64,000 nt of DNA from Butyricicoccus pullicaecorum (GTDB lineage Bacteria > Bacillota > Clostridia > Oscillospirales > Butyricicoccaceae): assembly GCA_018366195.1 (NCBI GenBank), contig JAGZIN010000001.1, forward strand, positions 62,001-126,000, given 5' to 3'. The position numbers were made by a program, and so were the translations under genes. Below are positions 49,262-57,714 of this stretch, one piece after another (within the stretch, counting starts at the first letter, position 1; each line of letters starts with the position of its first letter). The notes below the pieces were generated by a model. The model ran no database searches. It had not been told where the DNA came from and saw only the letters and a list, made by a program, of their open reading frames with translations.

Positions 49262-50410
49262 TTATGAAGTGGTATGCTGTACAGCGAGCTCACCCAAAAT
49301 AAAATCACAAAGACGTGCCGTCGCATCAGGGTGTGCAATGGCGCTCATGGTTTCTCTGACTGTGCGCAGACGGTGCGGGCTTTTGAACAGATGATATACG
49401 GCCTCATCGACCGGAAAGGTTTTGGTAACCAGACAAGCCATACCGTTATTCATCAGGAATTCTACATTGCGCTCCTCGTGTCCGGGAATGGGGTTGACTA
49501 GAATCATAGGAAGATGCTTTGCAAGTGCCTCGGAAACGGTCAACCCACCGGGCTTTGTGATGATACAGTCCGCAGCGCTCATCATTTCCTCTACATTGTT
49601 GACAAAGCCGTAAGGGTGCAGACTGCAAGGACCGTTTTGCTGTGCCTGCATTTGCAGCATTTCTTCATATTGTTTTTTGTTGTTGCCGCATACGATGAGC
49701 AGCTGAAAAGGGATACCGCACAAATCGAGCTGCTGAATCAGATTTTTGTTTTTGGAATATCCCATGCTGCCGCCCATCATTAAAATGGTGGGGCGCTTTA
49801 GGTCGATGCCGAGACGCTCACGCGCCTCCTTCTGACCAATGGGTTCACAAAATTTGGGGTGAATGGGAATACCAAGCGGCAGAATGCGAGAGGGTTCAAT
49901 GCCTCTTTTGACTGCACGGTGTGTCAGCAGCTCACTTGCGGTTACAATATATTCAATATTTGGAACGTCCTCCCAATAAGGGTGCACCGTATAATCTGTA
50001 ATGATTCCAACCGTGGGCGCTGTGAGCAGCTGCCTTTTTTTGAGGTCATTGACCAGCTGCGCGGCAAACACATGCGTACAGACAATGACATCAGGGGAAA
50101 AATCGTTGACAATGCGGGCAAATTTGGAAGCACCCAGCGCATTGACAATATTGATGATGGAAATTGGGTGTGCAAAATAGCCAGACCCATGATTTTCAGC
50201 CAGCAAATAGACCAGCCGATACAGCTCTTGCGTATGCTTGGCGGTGAACAGATAACCCTTGTCAATGGTTTCTTTGACAATTTTGCTGAGATAGGCATAT
50301 ACATCGACGGTATCAACCACAGCACCTTTTTCGCGCAGCATATCCGCCACAGCTTTTGCGGTTGCATGGTGACCAAATCCGGCGGTTACCGATAAAATCA
50401 TAACGCGCAT
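49262..50410 (-). CDS. UgtP/MGDG synthase-like glycosyltransferase (GT28)
   Basis: A 382-residue GT-B enzyme. The N-terminal S-V-T-A-G-F-G-H-H-A-T-A-K-A motif is the lipid-acceptor loop of MGDG synthase-like proteins, and the C-terminal I-T-K-P-G-G-L-T-V-S-E-A-L-A is the UDP-sugar binding motif, with G-G-S-M-G-Y at the start of the second domain. Likely transfers glucose or galactose to diacylglycerol at the membrane. ATG 50410 has GGAG upstream. Probably monocistronic; UgtP-type enzymes provide glycolipid anchors for lipoteichoic acid in Bacillota. Confidence 0.9.
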   Translation of the reverse strand: MRVMILSVTAGFGHHATAKAVADMLREKGAVVDTVDVYAYLSKIVKETIDKGYLFTAKHTQELYRLVYLLAENHGSGYFAHPISIINIVNALGASKFARIVNDFSPDVIVCTHVFAAQLVNDLKKRQLLTAPTVGIITDYTVHPYWEDVPNIEYIVTASELLTHRAVKRGIEPSRILPLGIPIHPKFCEPIGQKEARERLGIDLKRPTILMMGGSMGYSKNKNLIQQLDLCGIPFQLLIVCGNNKKQYEEMLQMQAQQNGPCSLHPYGFVNNVEEMMSAADCIITKPGGLTVSEALAKHLPMILVNPIPGHEERNVEFLMNNGMACLVTKTFPVDEAVYHLFKSPHRLRTVRETMSAIAHPDATARLCDFILGELAVQHTTS

Positions 50411-50483
50411 TTTCGTTCTACTCCTTTTTTAAGACGTCCTTATTTTAGCGCATTCAGGAGTAGATTGCAAGAAAAAGCTGGAT

Positions 50484-50753
50484 TTATATGGAATGAAGCG
50501 CGGCAAGTCGTTCGTACTCGGACAAAATGCGGTGTTCCATTTGCTCGCGCAGAAGCGGACCAATTGGGTGGACGATATCGTGGTAGCGTCCGTCTGTGCT
50601 GCGGCGTGCAGGCATCGCCAGAAATAAATGGTCATCGCCTGCAATCACCTTGATATCGTGAACGGCAAAGATGTTGTCAAAGGTGACAGATACCAGTGCG
50701 CGTAATCTGCCGTGTGTCGGAAAACGACGAAATTTGATTTCTGTAATCTCCAT
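50484..50753 (-). CDS. spoVG: SpoVG family RNA-binding regulator
   Basis: An 89-residue protein, normal for SpoVG: M-E-I-T-E-I-K-F-R-R-F, L-R-A-L-V-S-V-T-F-D-N-I-F-A-V-H-D-I-K-V-I and M-P-A-R-R-S-T-D-G-R-Y-H-D-I-V-H-P-I. ATG 50753 has AAGGAG at 11 bases; longer frames are unlikely. It is divergent from murC. SpoVG affects sporulation and envelope gene expression in Bacillota. No terminator is obvious between it and the glycosyltransferase downstream, so the two may be cotranscribed. Confidence 0.93.
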   Translation of the reverse strand: MEITEIKFRRFPTHGRLRALVSVTFDNIFAVHDIKVIAGDDHLFLAMPARRSTDGRYHDIVHPIGPLLREQMEHRILSEYERLAALHSI

Positions 50754-50799
50754 AAGCTTGCGGTCTCCTTTTATATCGTCATGGTTTTTTGGTTCCTGC

Positions 50800-50828
50800 T
50801 TGATATTCTTCCAAGATTCCCATATAAT
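50800..50828 (+). promoter_or_regulatory. Sigma-A promoter of murC
   Basis: TTGATA (50800-50805), 17 bases, TATAAT (50823-50828), about 37 bases before the ATG. Confidence 0.78.
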
Positions 50829-50864
50829 AATACATAGAAAATTTAAGTGTTGGAGGCTGCTGGT

Positions 50865-52238
50865 ATGGAATTGTCCATCAAGCCATATATTGAAAATAAA
50901 CAGAGAATCCATTTGGTTGGAATTGGCGGCGTGTCCATGAACTCATTGGGAGAGCTGCTTTTGAGTATGGGAGTGCCTGTAAGCGGCTCGGATCGCGCAC
51001 ATTCTGCGGTCACTGAGCGGTTGGAACGTCTGGGAGCACAGATTTCGTATTGCCATGAGGCGCAAAATGTAGAGGGTGCAGCGCTGGTTGTCCGTACCGC
51101 GGCTGTGCATGATAATAACCCTGAAATCGTGCGCGCCCATGCGCTCGGTATTCCGGTTATGGAGCGTGCACAGGCTTGGGGCGGTCTCATGACCGATTAT
51201 CAGAACGTGATTTGTCTGTCCGGCACCCACGGAAAGACGACAAGCACTTCCATGATGACGCTCATTACAATGCAGGCGGCACTCGACCCTACGGTTATGG
51301 TGGGAAGCAATCTGCCTGCGATTGGGGGAACCCTGCGCATTGGCGGGCAGGAATGTTTTGTTGCAGAATCCTGCGAATACTGCAATTCCTTTTTGTCTTT
51401 TTCCCCAACGATTGCGGTTGTGCTCAATGTAGAAGCCGACCATCTGGACTTTTTCAAGGATATTGATGATATTGTGCATTCGTTTCATGAATTTTGTCTG
51501 CGTACCCCTGAAAATGGATTGGTCATTACCAATGCAGATGATGTCTATGCCATGCGTGCCGTCGAAGGGATTGCGCGCAGGATTTTGACCTTTGGTGTTT
51601 CGGAGCATGCCAATGTAAGACCGGAAAATATTTCCGTGAAAAATGGGTATTATCATTTTGATGTGATGGTAGACGGACAGTTCTATACACATGCAGAACT
51701 GTCTGTGCCGGGCTATCATAATATGCTCAATGCGTTGGCATGCTGTGCGGCAGCTTGGTTTTTGCAGGTGGCGGGAGAACAGGCTGCCGCCGGTCTCAAG
51801 CAGTTTCAGGGTTCCTCCCGCCGCTTTGAACGCACTGGAGTGATGAAAACAGGGGCGCTTGTGGTAGACGATTATGCACATCACCCCTCTGAAATGCGTG
51901 CAACTTTACAGACGGCGCGTCAGATGGAGTTTGACCGGATTTTCTGCGTCTTTCAGCCGCATACCTATACCCGAACCAAAGCCCTGTTTTCAGAGTTTAT
52001 CGAGGCGCTGGAATTGTGCGATCAGGCAGTGCTTGCGCCAATCTATGCGGCGCGGGAGCAGAACACCATTGGAATCTATGCTTCCGATTTGGCAAAAGAA
52101 ATCCCTGATGCGGTTAGCTTTGAAAGCTTTGAGGAAATTTGTGCCTATTTAGAGCGTGAAACGCATAACGGTGATTTGGTCATTACAATGGGAGCGGGAG
52201 ATATTTATCAGGTTGGACAGATGCTGACGGGACAATAA
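50865..52238 (+). CDS. murC: UDP-N-acetylmuramate--L-alanine ligase
   Basis: A 457-residue Mur ligase. N-terminal I-H-L-V-G-I-G-G-V-S-M-N-S is the UDP-binding loop, L-S-G-T-H-G-K-T-T-S-T the ATP-binding P-loop (about residue 120), followed by A-E-S-C-E-Y, N-V-E-A-D-H-L-D and D-D-Y-A-H-H-P-S-E, which are diagnostic for MurC. ATG 50865 has GGAGG eight bases upstream. It adds L-alanine to UDP-MurNAc in the cytoplasm. The C-terminal domain is complete, and a terminator follows. Confidence 0.96.
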   Translation: MELSIKPYIENKQRIHLVGIGGVSMNSLGELLLSMGVPVSGSDRAHSAVTERLERLGAQISYCHEAQNVEGAALVVRTAAVHDNNPEIVRAHALGIPVMERAQAWGGLMTDYQNVICLSGTHGKTTSTSMMTLITMQAALDPTVMVGSNLPAIGGTLRIGGQECFVAESCEYCNSFLSFSPTIAVVLNVEADHLDFFKDIDDIVHSFHEFCLRTPENGLVITNADDVYAMRAVEGIARRILTFGVSEHANVRPENISVKNGYYHFDVMVDGQFYTHAELSVPGYHNMLNALACCAAAWFLQVAGEQAAAGLKQFQGSSRRFERTGVMKTGALVVDDYAHHPSEMRATLQTARQMEFDRIFCVFQPHTYTRTKALFSEFIEALELCDQAVLAPIYAAREQNTIGIYASDLAKEIPDAVSFESFEEICAYLERETHNGDLVITMGAGDIYQVGQMLTGQ

Positions 52239-52254
52239 AAACAAATTGTTTTTG

Positions 52255-52296
52255 ATTTCACACGTGTGCGTTCGGAGATGCGTGTGAAATATTTTT
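52255..52296 (+). terminator. Terminator after murC
   Basis: Arms ATTTCACACG and CGTGTGAAAT with a 16-base loop, followed by ATTTTTA. Confidence 0.75.
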
Positions 52297-52305
52297 ACAG
52301 AGATA

Positions 52306-52355
52306 TTGACAATTTGCATAATGTGTGACATACTATCCATAGAACCATTATGCAA
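52306..52355 (+). promoter_or_regulatory. Promoter and inverted repeat upstream of the cytidylate-kinase-like gene
   Basis: TTGACA (52306-52311) and TACTAT (52331-52336) with a long 19-base spacer. A perfect 10-bp inverted repeat, TTGCATAATG (52314-52323) and CATTATGCAA (52346-52355), brackets the -10 element, suggesting an operator. Confidence 0.55.
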
Positions 52356-52381
52356 GTTATACATAGGGTGGAGGGTTCATT

Positions 52382-52993
52382 ATGGCAAATAATTTGATTA
52401 TCACCATTGGCAGACAGTATGGCTCCGGCGGTCGAGAAATTGGCCGAAAGCTGGCATTGCGCCTGGGAATCCCGTTCTATGACCGCGAACTGATTTCTCG
52501 TGCAGCAAAGAAAAGTGGTTTTAGTGAGGAGCTATTTGAGCAGCTTGATAAGCGTGCAACCAACAGCCTGTTATATTCGTTGACTATGTTTGGAAGCACG
52601 GGGCTCAATGGAATGTCTCTGACAGACCAGCTGTTTTTGGCACAAGCCAACATTATTCGTGAGGTTGCAGATAACGGTCCGGCTGTTTTGGTCGGCAGAT
52701 GTGCCGATCATGTTCTGCGTGAATACGACAACCGCTTTGATTTCTTCATCACAGGTTCTTTAGATGACCGCTTACAGCGTATCCAGACCCATGATGATTA
52801 TGAGCTGTCTGGAAAGTCGCCGCGTGCTGCATTGGAAAAAATGGATAAACAGCGCGCAACCTACTACAATTACTATACCGGTAAGGTGTGGGGAAAGAGC
52901 GATCATTATGACCTTTGTGTCAATGCAGGACGCTTGGGCATCGACGAATCCATTGAGGTTATTTTGGCATACGTAAATGCACTGAAAAAATAG
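52382..52993 (+). CDS. Cytidylate kinase-like family protein
   Basis: A 203-residue nucleotide kinase-like protein. I-T-I-G-R-Q-Y-G-S-G-G-R-E-I-G is the P-loop variant typical of the cytidylate-kinase-2 family, followed by F-Y-D-R-E-L-I near residue 35, and V-L-V-G-R-C-A-D-H (about 100). The true CMP kinase Cmk differs, so the substrate is uncertain. ATG 52382 follows GGAGGG. It is likely monocistronic, with its own promoter and terminator. Confidence 0.88.
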   Translation: MANNLIITIGRQYGSGGREIGRKLALRLGIPFYDRELISRAAKKSGFSEELFEQLDKRATNSLLYSLTMFGSTGLNGMSLTDQLFLAQANIIREVADNGPAVLVGRCADHVLREYDNRFDFFITGSLDDRLQRIQTHDDYELSGKSPRAALEKMDKQRATYYNYYTGKVWGKSDHYDLCVNAGRLGIDESIEVILAYVNALKK

Positions 52994-53034
52994 TGCTTTG
53001 ACAAGGCAAACAAAGTAAGAGAAGGGTAAAAGAG

Positions 53035-53065
53035 AATCGGCACAGAGCATTGCTCTGTGCCGATT
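53035..53065 (+). terminator. Hairpin (copy A) after the cytidylate-kinase-like gene
   Basis: Nearly perfect 15-bp palindrome: arms AATCGGCACAGAGCA and TGCTCTGTGCCGATT around one T. Its central 23 bases recur exactly at 55298-55320. The T run is weak on the plus strand. Confidence 0.65.
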
Positions 53066-53203
53066 TCAAATATATGAAAAAATTTTGGATTCATCGGTTG
53101 TATCCTGATTTGGAGCAGATAAAAATTTGGTGGATAAAGCAATCTGGTCTTTTCGGCATGTAGGGTCTCTATAAAATTGCTCCAAAATTTTACAGGAATA
53201 TGC

Positions 53204-53232
53204 TTGCAGCGGATTTGGCAATTTGCTAGAAT
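53204..53232 (+). promoter_or_regulatory. Sigma-A promoter of the 5'-nucleotidase gene
   Basis: TTGCAG (53204-53209), 17 bases, TAGAAT (53227-53232). Confidence 0.6.
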
Positions 53233-53283
53233 GAGGTCGCAGTTTTGTGCAGGACATTCAGACAATGAAAGAGAGGTAGAAAA

Positions 53284-55230
53284 ATGATGAGACGCAATAC
53301 GCTGCTGTCTATGCTGTTGTTGGTGGGGTTATCGTTGGGAATGGTGGCACCTGCGACAGCTGCAGAGACACCTGCGGCTTCCGCTGGGGACAAGGGGGAG
53401 CTTGTAATCCTATACACCAATGATGTCCATACCTATATCAACAACAAAGATGGATTGACTTATGCTAAGGTTGCGGGCTATAAGGATAGTCTCAGCAACG
53501 CGCTGCTGGTGGACGCGGGTGATGCCATACAGGGGACTGCTTACGGTTCTATGGACAAGGGAGAAACGGTTGTAAAGCTCATGAATGCTGCCGGTTATGA
53601 TGCCGCAACCTTGGGGAATCATGAATTTGACTATGGCATGGAGGGAATGATGAATGCCAAGTCATGGGCGAAATATCCATATCTCTCCTGTAATTTTTAT
53701 CATGAAAAGAATGGTGTTCGGGGAGACAATGTGCTCGACAGCTATCAGGTCTTTGAACGCAATGGTGTAAAGGTTGCTATGGTAGGGATTACCACTCCGG
53801 AATCCTTCTATAAGTCTACACCTGCTTATTTCCAAGATGATTCTGGAAACTATATCTATGGAATCGACGGGGGAGCAGACGGAACGGCGCTCTATGATTC
53901 CGTGCAGAAAGCAATTGATGCGGCCGCTCAAGAGGCTGATTATGTGATTGGACTGGGGCATTTGGGTGATGATGCGGCTTCTGACCCATGGAACTCAGAG
54001 GACGTCATTGCACACACCAGCGGATTTGATGCCTTTATTGATGGTCACTCACATTCTGCGGTTGCCAGCAAAGCGGTCAAAGACAAGAAGAATGAAACTG
54101 TTGTGCTGACACAGACCGGTTCCTATCTGGAAGCGCTGGGCAAGATGACCATTGCAGCAGACGGCACGATTACCACACAGCTGCTCACCGCAGAGGATTT
54201 GTCCGGTGTGACTCCTAAGGCTTCGGTGAAGTCCATTGAGGATACATGGGTCGGTCAGGTAGAGGATAAGCTGGGTGTGGTCATTGGCAGTATTGACGAT
54301 ACCTTGGATAACTTCGATGCACAGGGGAATCGTCTGGTTCGCAGTCAGGAAACAAACACCGGCGACTTTTGTGCCGATGCACTCTATTATCTTTTTGACA
54401 ATATGGGGCTTGATGTAGATGTCGCGGTGATGAATGGCGGAGGAATTCGAAACAAAGGTATTACAGGAGAAATCAGTTACCTGACCTGCAAGAGTATCCA
54501 CACGTTTGGCAATATGGCATGTCTCCAGACGGTAACCGGTCAGCAGATTCTTGATGCTTTGGAGTGGGGCGCTCGTGATGTAGGTACGGCTGAAAGTGGC
54601 GGATTTCTGCAAGTCTCTGGACTGAAATATACCGTAGACGCTTCTATTCCGTGTACCGTACAGGAAGATGAAAAGGGCGTTTGGATTGGTGCGCCGACTG
54701 GCGCTTACCGTGTGCGAGAGGTTCAAGTGCTCAATCGCGAGAGTAAAACTTATGTACCGCTGGACTTAAATGCCAAGTATAATCTGGCTGGCTATAATTA
54801 TACGCTGCGGGATATGGGTGATGGCTTTGCTGCATTTGAAGGTGCGGTGAATGTTCTGGATTATGTGATGGAGGATTATATGGTGCTTGCCAATTATGTC
54901 CAGTCCTTTGAGGGTGGCAAGGTCACAGGCTATGCCGCTCCGCAGGGCAGAATCACCATTCAGGGCGTATCTGCTGAGCAGCCGGCAGTGCAGCAGACAG
55001 AACAGAAGCAAACTGTTCAGCAGCCGGCTGCACAGCAAATGATGTCTCCAGTACCGTCTAAGCCTGTCACGACATACACCGTTGCAGCAGGTGACAATCT
55101 GTGGAAAATCGCACATAAAACCTTGGGGAATGGCAGAAGGTGGTCGGAGATTTATCAAGTCAACAAGGATATCATAAAAAATGCCAACCTGATTTATGTG
55201 GGTCAGGTTTTGGATATTCCGGCAGCATAA
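53284..55230 (+). CDS. Secreted 5'-nucleotidase/metallophosphatase with C-terminal LysM
   Basis: A 648-residue secreted enzyme. A signal peptide (1-26, ending A-T-A-A) precedes the metallophosphatase domain with all ligands: T-N-D-V-H, D-A-G-D-A-I-Q-G, G-N-H-E-F-D, G-L-G-H-L and G-H-S-H. The 5'-nucleotidase C-terminal domain (about 320-540) has M-N-G-G-G-I-R. A Gln/Pro-rich linker (about 560-595) leads to a LysM domain (about 600-645, Y-T-V-A-A-G-D-N-L-W-K-I-A) that binds peptidoglycan, so the enzyme stays on the wall. ATG 53284 or 53287 follow AGAGG. It likely salvages nucleosides and phosphate. Confidence 0.95.
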   Translation: MMRRNTLLSMLLLVGLSLGMVAPATAAETPAASAGDKGELVILYTNDVHTYINNKDGLTYAKVAGYKDSLSNALLVDAGDAIQGTAYGSMDKGETVVKLMNAAGYDAATLGNHEFDYGMEGMMNAKSWAKYPYLSCNFYHEKNGVRGDNVLDSYQVFERNGVKVAMVGITTPESFYKSTPAYFQDDSGNYIYGIDGGADGTALYDSVQKAIDAAAQEADYVIGLGHLGDDAASDPWNSEDVIAHTSGFDAFIDGHSHSAVASKAVKDKKNETVVLTQTGSYLEALGKMTIAADGTITTQLLTAEDLSGVTPKASVKSIEDTWVGQVEDKLGVVIGSIDDTLDNFDAQGNRLVRSQETNTGDFCADALYYLFDNMGLDVDVAVMNGGGIRNKGITGEISYLTCKSIHTFGNMACLQTVTGQQILDALEWGARDVGTAESGGFLQVSGLKYTVDASIPCTVQEDEKGVWIGAPTGAYRVREVQVLNRESKTYVPLDLNAKYNLAGYNYTLRDMGDGFAAFEGAVNVLDYVMEDYMVLANYVQSFEGGKVTGYAAPQGRITIQGVSAEQPAVQQTEQKQTVQQPAAQQMMSPVPSKPVTTYTVAAGDNLWKIAHKTLGNGRRWSEIYQVNKDIIKNANLIYVGQVLDIPAA

Positions 55231-55293
55231 GCGAAGCGGTGCTGTCACACTCTGGTTGGTATCCTGCTCATGTCCAAGCTGGATATTCTAAAA

Positions 55294-55324
55294 AAATGGC
55301 ACAGAGCATTGCTCTGTGCCATTT
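55294..55324 (+). terminator. Bidirectional terminator (hairpin copy B)
   Basis: Arms AAAATGGCACAGAGCA and TGCTCTGTGCCATTTT around one T, flanked by A and T runs, between two convergent genes. Confidence 0.9.
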
Positions 55325-55352
55325 TTTTCAGGTTTTATAGGTAATATAACAT

Positions 55353-55931
55353 TTACTTAGAAGAAATGACGGCTGCTGTGGCTGTGCTGGAGCGAAGCAC
55401 CTGACGCAAGGGTGCCCAAATCACAGAAGCGATTGCAAAGTCAATCATGGAGTGCAGGACAGAACCGACTCCGACGAGCACAATCACGCTGACAAAGAAC
55501 CCCTTTGCCTGATACGCCGCCATGGAACCGCCGAAATAAAAGGGCAGAATAATCAAAACCTCACACAAACCATGCAGGATTCCGATAAGCAGACTGAAGA
55601 GAAGATTGGAAGGCTTGGAAGGGTGCAGTGCAGTTTCGGCATGCTTTTGAATATACAGAGAGCCAACCAGTGCAAACACAATATGGCTTGCGGCACGCAT
55701 GACAACGGTGATTGGAAAGCCTGCGAGGAAAAAGCCGAGTGTTGTACCAACAGAGACCGAAACGGCAACGCCGGGAGAAACAAACATCGCAAGAAAAATT
55801 GCAACGTGGCTTGCCAATGTGAAAGAGGCAGGCTCAATGGTGACCTTAATGGGGGAGAACATGGGGATTAGGATACCTACTGCACAGAGCAGGGCTGCAA
55901 CCACCAGACGATATAATTTTTGACTGGACAT
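55353..55931 (-). CDS. ECF transporter S component, probable niacin transporter
   Basis: A 192-residue membrane protein with about six helices; R-L-V-V-A-A-L-L-C-A-V-G-I-L-I-P-M resembles the Ala-rich first helix of ECF S components. It lies next to a NiaR repressor gene, and a NiaR-like dyad overlaps its -35, which together point to nicotinate uptake (NiaX-like). ATG 55931 has AAAAGGAG upstream. The energising EcfAT proteins are not in the window. The niacin assignment rests on context more than on the protein sequence. Confidence 0.8.
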   Translation of the reverse strand: MSSQKLYRLVVAALLCAVGILIPMFSPIKVTIEPASFTLASHVAIFLAMFVSPGVAVSVSVGTTLGFFLAGFPITVVMRAASHIVFALVGSLYIQKHAETALHPSKPSNLLFSLLIGILHGLCEVLIILPFYFGGSMAAYQAKGFFVSVIVLVGVGSVLHSMIDFAIASVIWAPLRQVLRSSTATAAVISSK

Positions 55932-55985
55932 AAAAAACTCCTTTTCTTGTGTGAGACGGACATATAAAACCCTGATTTATATCCT

Positions 55986-56018
55986 ATCATATCAAATAAC
56001 AAGATAGGTGTCAAGACA
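55986..56018 (-). promoter_or_regulatory. Promoter with candidate NiaR operator upstream of the S component gene
   Basis: On the minus strand TTGACA (56009-56014), 17 bases, TATGAT (55986-55991). The palindrome TGTC-TT-GACA (56009-56018) covers the -35, where a repressor would block transcription. Confidence 0.65.
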
Positions 56019-56126
56019 TATTGACTGCTCTCGTAGTAGAATCAAATGCTTTGGGAAGTGTACAGAAGGAATGGAGAGCACGAGAAAACCTTTTTTGCTT
56101 TTATTGCGTGCAGAGTAAATAGAAAA

Positions 56127-56163
56127 TCAAAAAATCCAAGGGATTTTCCCTTGGATTTTTTTA
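56127..56163 (-). terminator. Terminator of niaR
   Basis: Arms AAAATCCAAGGGA and TCCCTTGGATTTT with a three-base loop; T runs on both strands. It separates niaR from the S component promoter. Confidence 0.88.
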
Positions 56164-56203
56164 ATGGACAGCCTTGCTCTCAAACTGGATTGGCGCAAAG
56201 CGA

Positions 56204-56725
56204 TTATTTTTGAAAGAGCAACCCTTTTGTGTGAAGTGCTTCCAATACACGAGTCTGTACAGCTTGGTTGGGACAGCGCAGACGGTGCAGATGTACACCG
56301 CCGGTGAGTGCGCAGAGAGGCTGTGCATTTGCGGATTTCAATTTTTCAACAAAGGCATCTGCATCAAAACGGGAGAAGATATGCAGGGGAGCGCAAATCT
56401 GCCCATAGACAGAGTGCGAAACGGTGACATCAATCATCGCCCCGCCCAAATCAACAACGGTATATAACTCCTCGGCAATGCGGTCGTCGTCGTGAATACA
56501 TGCAATTTCAACTTCAATGCCGCTGCTGCCATCGGTGGGACGTTCCAGAAGATAGCCGCGTGGGGTTGCGATGATTTGTATACCGGATGCACGCAGCAAT
56601 GCAATATCGCCGACAATTACCTGACGGCTAACAGCGCATTGGCTGGCAATGGCAGAGGCACTGAGCGGCTTATCTGTGTTTGTGAGTTGTTCTATAATAT
56701 GTTCTCGTCGGCTGGCTGCGTTCAT
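56204..56725 (-). CDS. niaR: Transcriptional repressor NiaR (HTH-3H)
   Basis: A 173-residue regulator. The N-terminal HTH_11 domain (1-60, L-S-A-S-A-I-A-S-Q-C-A-V-S-R-Q-V-I-V-G-D-I) is joined to a 3H domain with its conserved His residues in V-S-H-S-V-Y-G-Q-I and G-G-V-H-L-H-R-L, which bind a metal and nicotinate. This is the layout of NiaR, the niacin-responsive repressor of NAD genes in Bacillota. ATG 56725 has GAGGTG upstream. Encoded next to its likely target. Confidence 0.92.
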   Translation of the reverse strand: MNAASRREHIIEQLTNTDKPLSASAIASQCAVSRQVIVGDIALLRASGIQIIATPRGYLLERPTDGSSGIEVEIACIHDDDRIAEELYTVVDLGGAMIDVTVSHSVYGQICAPLHIFSRFDADAFVEKLKSANAQPLCALTGGVHLHRLRCPNQAVQTRVLEALHTKGLLFQK

Positions 56726-56787
56726 CGTATTTCACCTCGTTTGTCTATTACTATACCAAAAAGTAGGCGTGCATGCAAGCAATGTGT

Positions 56788-56816
56788 AAAAAAAGCGGAT
56801 GCCGAAGCACCCGCTT
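56788..56816 (-). terminator. Terminator of the second 3D-domain gene
   Basis: Arms AAGCGG-A-TGC and GCA-C-CCGCTT (one mismatch) around CGAA, with a T run on the minus strand. Confidence 0.75.
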
Positions 56817-56832
56817 GCTTATGTAAGCAGTA

Positions 56833-57453
56833 TCATGATCCAATCAGATAAACGGTGGCATTGTCAATACCAAGCTCGTATGCATGGTCATGATCGGAAA
56901 CAACAATATCAATTTTACTTTCCTTGATTGCGCCGCCAATGTCTTCCGCAATGAACAAACCGTAGCCATCAATATATACGCGGCTTCCGAGAGGGATTAC
57001 AGAAGTATCCACTGCGATGGTACGGCCTTCCACCATTTCGGTTCCCATCTTGGTCTTTTTGTCTGTACGACCATTACACTTTTCACAAGGGCAATAGAAA
57101 GACAAACGGAACGAACCTAGGTTACGGGCATTCGAACGAATGGTAGAATCCGCAGCCAGAGAAGCAGACTTTGCAACGGTACGCGGAATCACATCTCCGG
57201 TTTTGAGCTGTGTCAGACGGTCTGCTGCCAAAGCTCCGACAGGAGACGGGGGAGGGGTTGGCTGAGAGACGGTGACCGTCTCTGGGTCTGCGCTTGGGCT
57301 TGAAACGGAAGTGGTGATATGAGATGGGTCTGAGTTGGTGTAAGCAAGTTCAGGGTCTCCATTGTAGGCGAGTGCGGAACCCATGCCAAGGGCTGCACAC
57401 AGCGCGAAGGCCGAAAAGCCACGCAGAATTGTTTTCACGCTCAGTTTCTTCAT
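56833..57453 (-). CDS. Secreted 3D-domain cell-wall protein (paralog B)
   Basis: A 206-residue exported protein. The signal peptide (1-30, ending S-A-L-A) is followed by a Ser/Pro/Thr-rich spacer (35-75) and a C-terminal 3D domain (about 115-205) with the three Asp: A-V-D-T-S-V-I-P-L-G, A-E-D-I-G-G-A-I-K and V-V-S-D-H. The domain matches YocH/MltA-like double-psi lytic enzymes acting on peptidoglycan. F-Y-C-P-C-E-K-C-N-G carries Cys residues shared with its paralog. ATG 57453 has GAGGAG upstream. It is a tandem copy of the gene at 57715-58413. Confidence 0.9.
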   Translation of the reverse strand: MKKLSVKTILRGFSAFALCAALGMGSALAYNGDPELAYTNSDPSHITTSVSSPSADPETVTVSQPTPPPSPVGALAADRLTQLKTGDVIPRTVAKSASLAADSTIRSNARNLGSFRLSFYCPCEKCNGRTDKKTKMGTEMVEGRTIAVDTSVIPLGSRVYIDGYGLFIAEDIGGAIKESKIDIVVSDHDHAYELGIDNATVYLIGS

Positions 57454-57537
57454 TTCCAAAAAACTCCTCTGAATCTTAGAATACGCCGATGTACGGCGCT
57501 GGCTATCCAGCCGTGGATTGGGATTCATATTGCACTT

Positions 57538-57565
57538 AGTATAACACAAAAAAATATAAAATCAA
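57538..57565 (-). promoter_or_regulatory. Promoter of paralog B
   Basis: On the minus strand TTGATT (57560-57565), 16 bases, TATACT (57538-57543). Confidence 0.65.
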
Positions 57566-57584
57566 GTTTTTCTTGCAAAACAAA

Positions 57585-57612
57585 TAAAAAAGGCGCTTTT
57601 AGCGCCTTAAAA
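57585..57612 (-). terminator. Terminator of paralog A
   Basis: Arms AAGGCGCT and AGCGCCTT around TTT, with a T run on the minus strand. Confidence 0.82.
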
Positions 57613-57641
57613 GTTCAATATATATACAAATTACATTTTTT

Positions 57642-57658
57642 TGTAACTTATTTGTAAC
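57642..57658 (+). promoter_or_regulatory. WalR-type direct repeat
   Basis: TGTAAC, five bases, TGTAAC: full match to the WalR/YycF consensus TGTWAH-N5-TGTWAH, in the 3' region of paralog A and upstream of the paralog B promoter. Confidence 0.6.
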
Positions 57659-57686
57659 TTATTCAGGCTTAAAACAATCGAGCAAT

Positions 57687-57714
57687 TGTAACTGATTTGT
57701 AACGAAATTGTGAC
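57687..57714 (+). promoter_or_regulatory. WalR-type direct repeat with three half-sites
   Basis: TGTAAC-N5-TGTAAC-N5-TGTGAC with an 11-base period; the third half-site has G in place of A/T. It adjoins the stop codon of paralog A. Confidence 0.58.
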
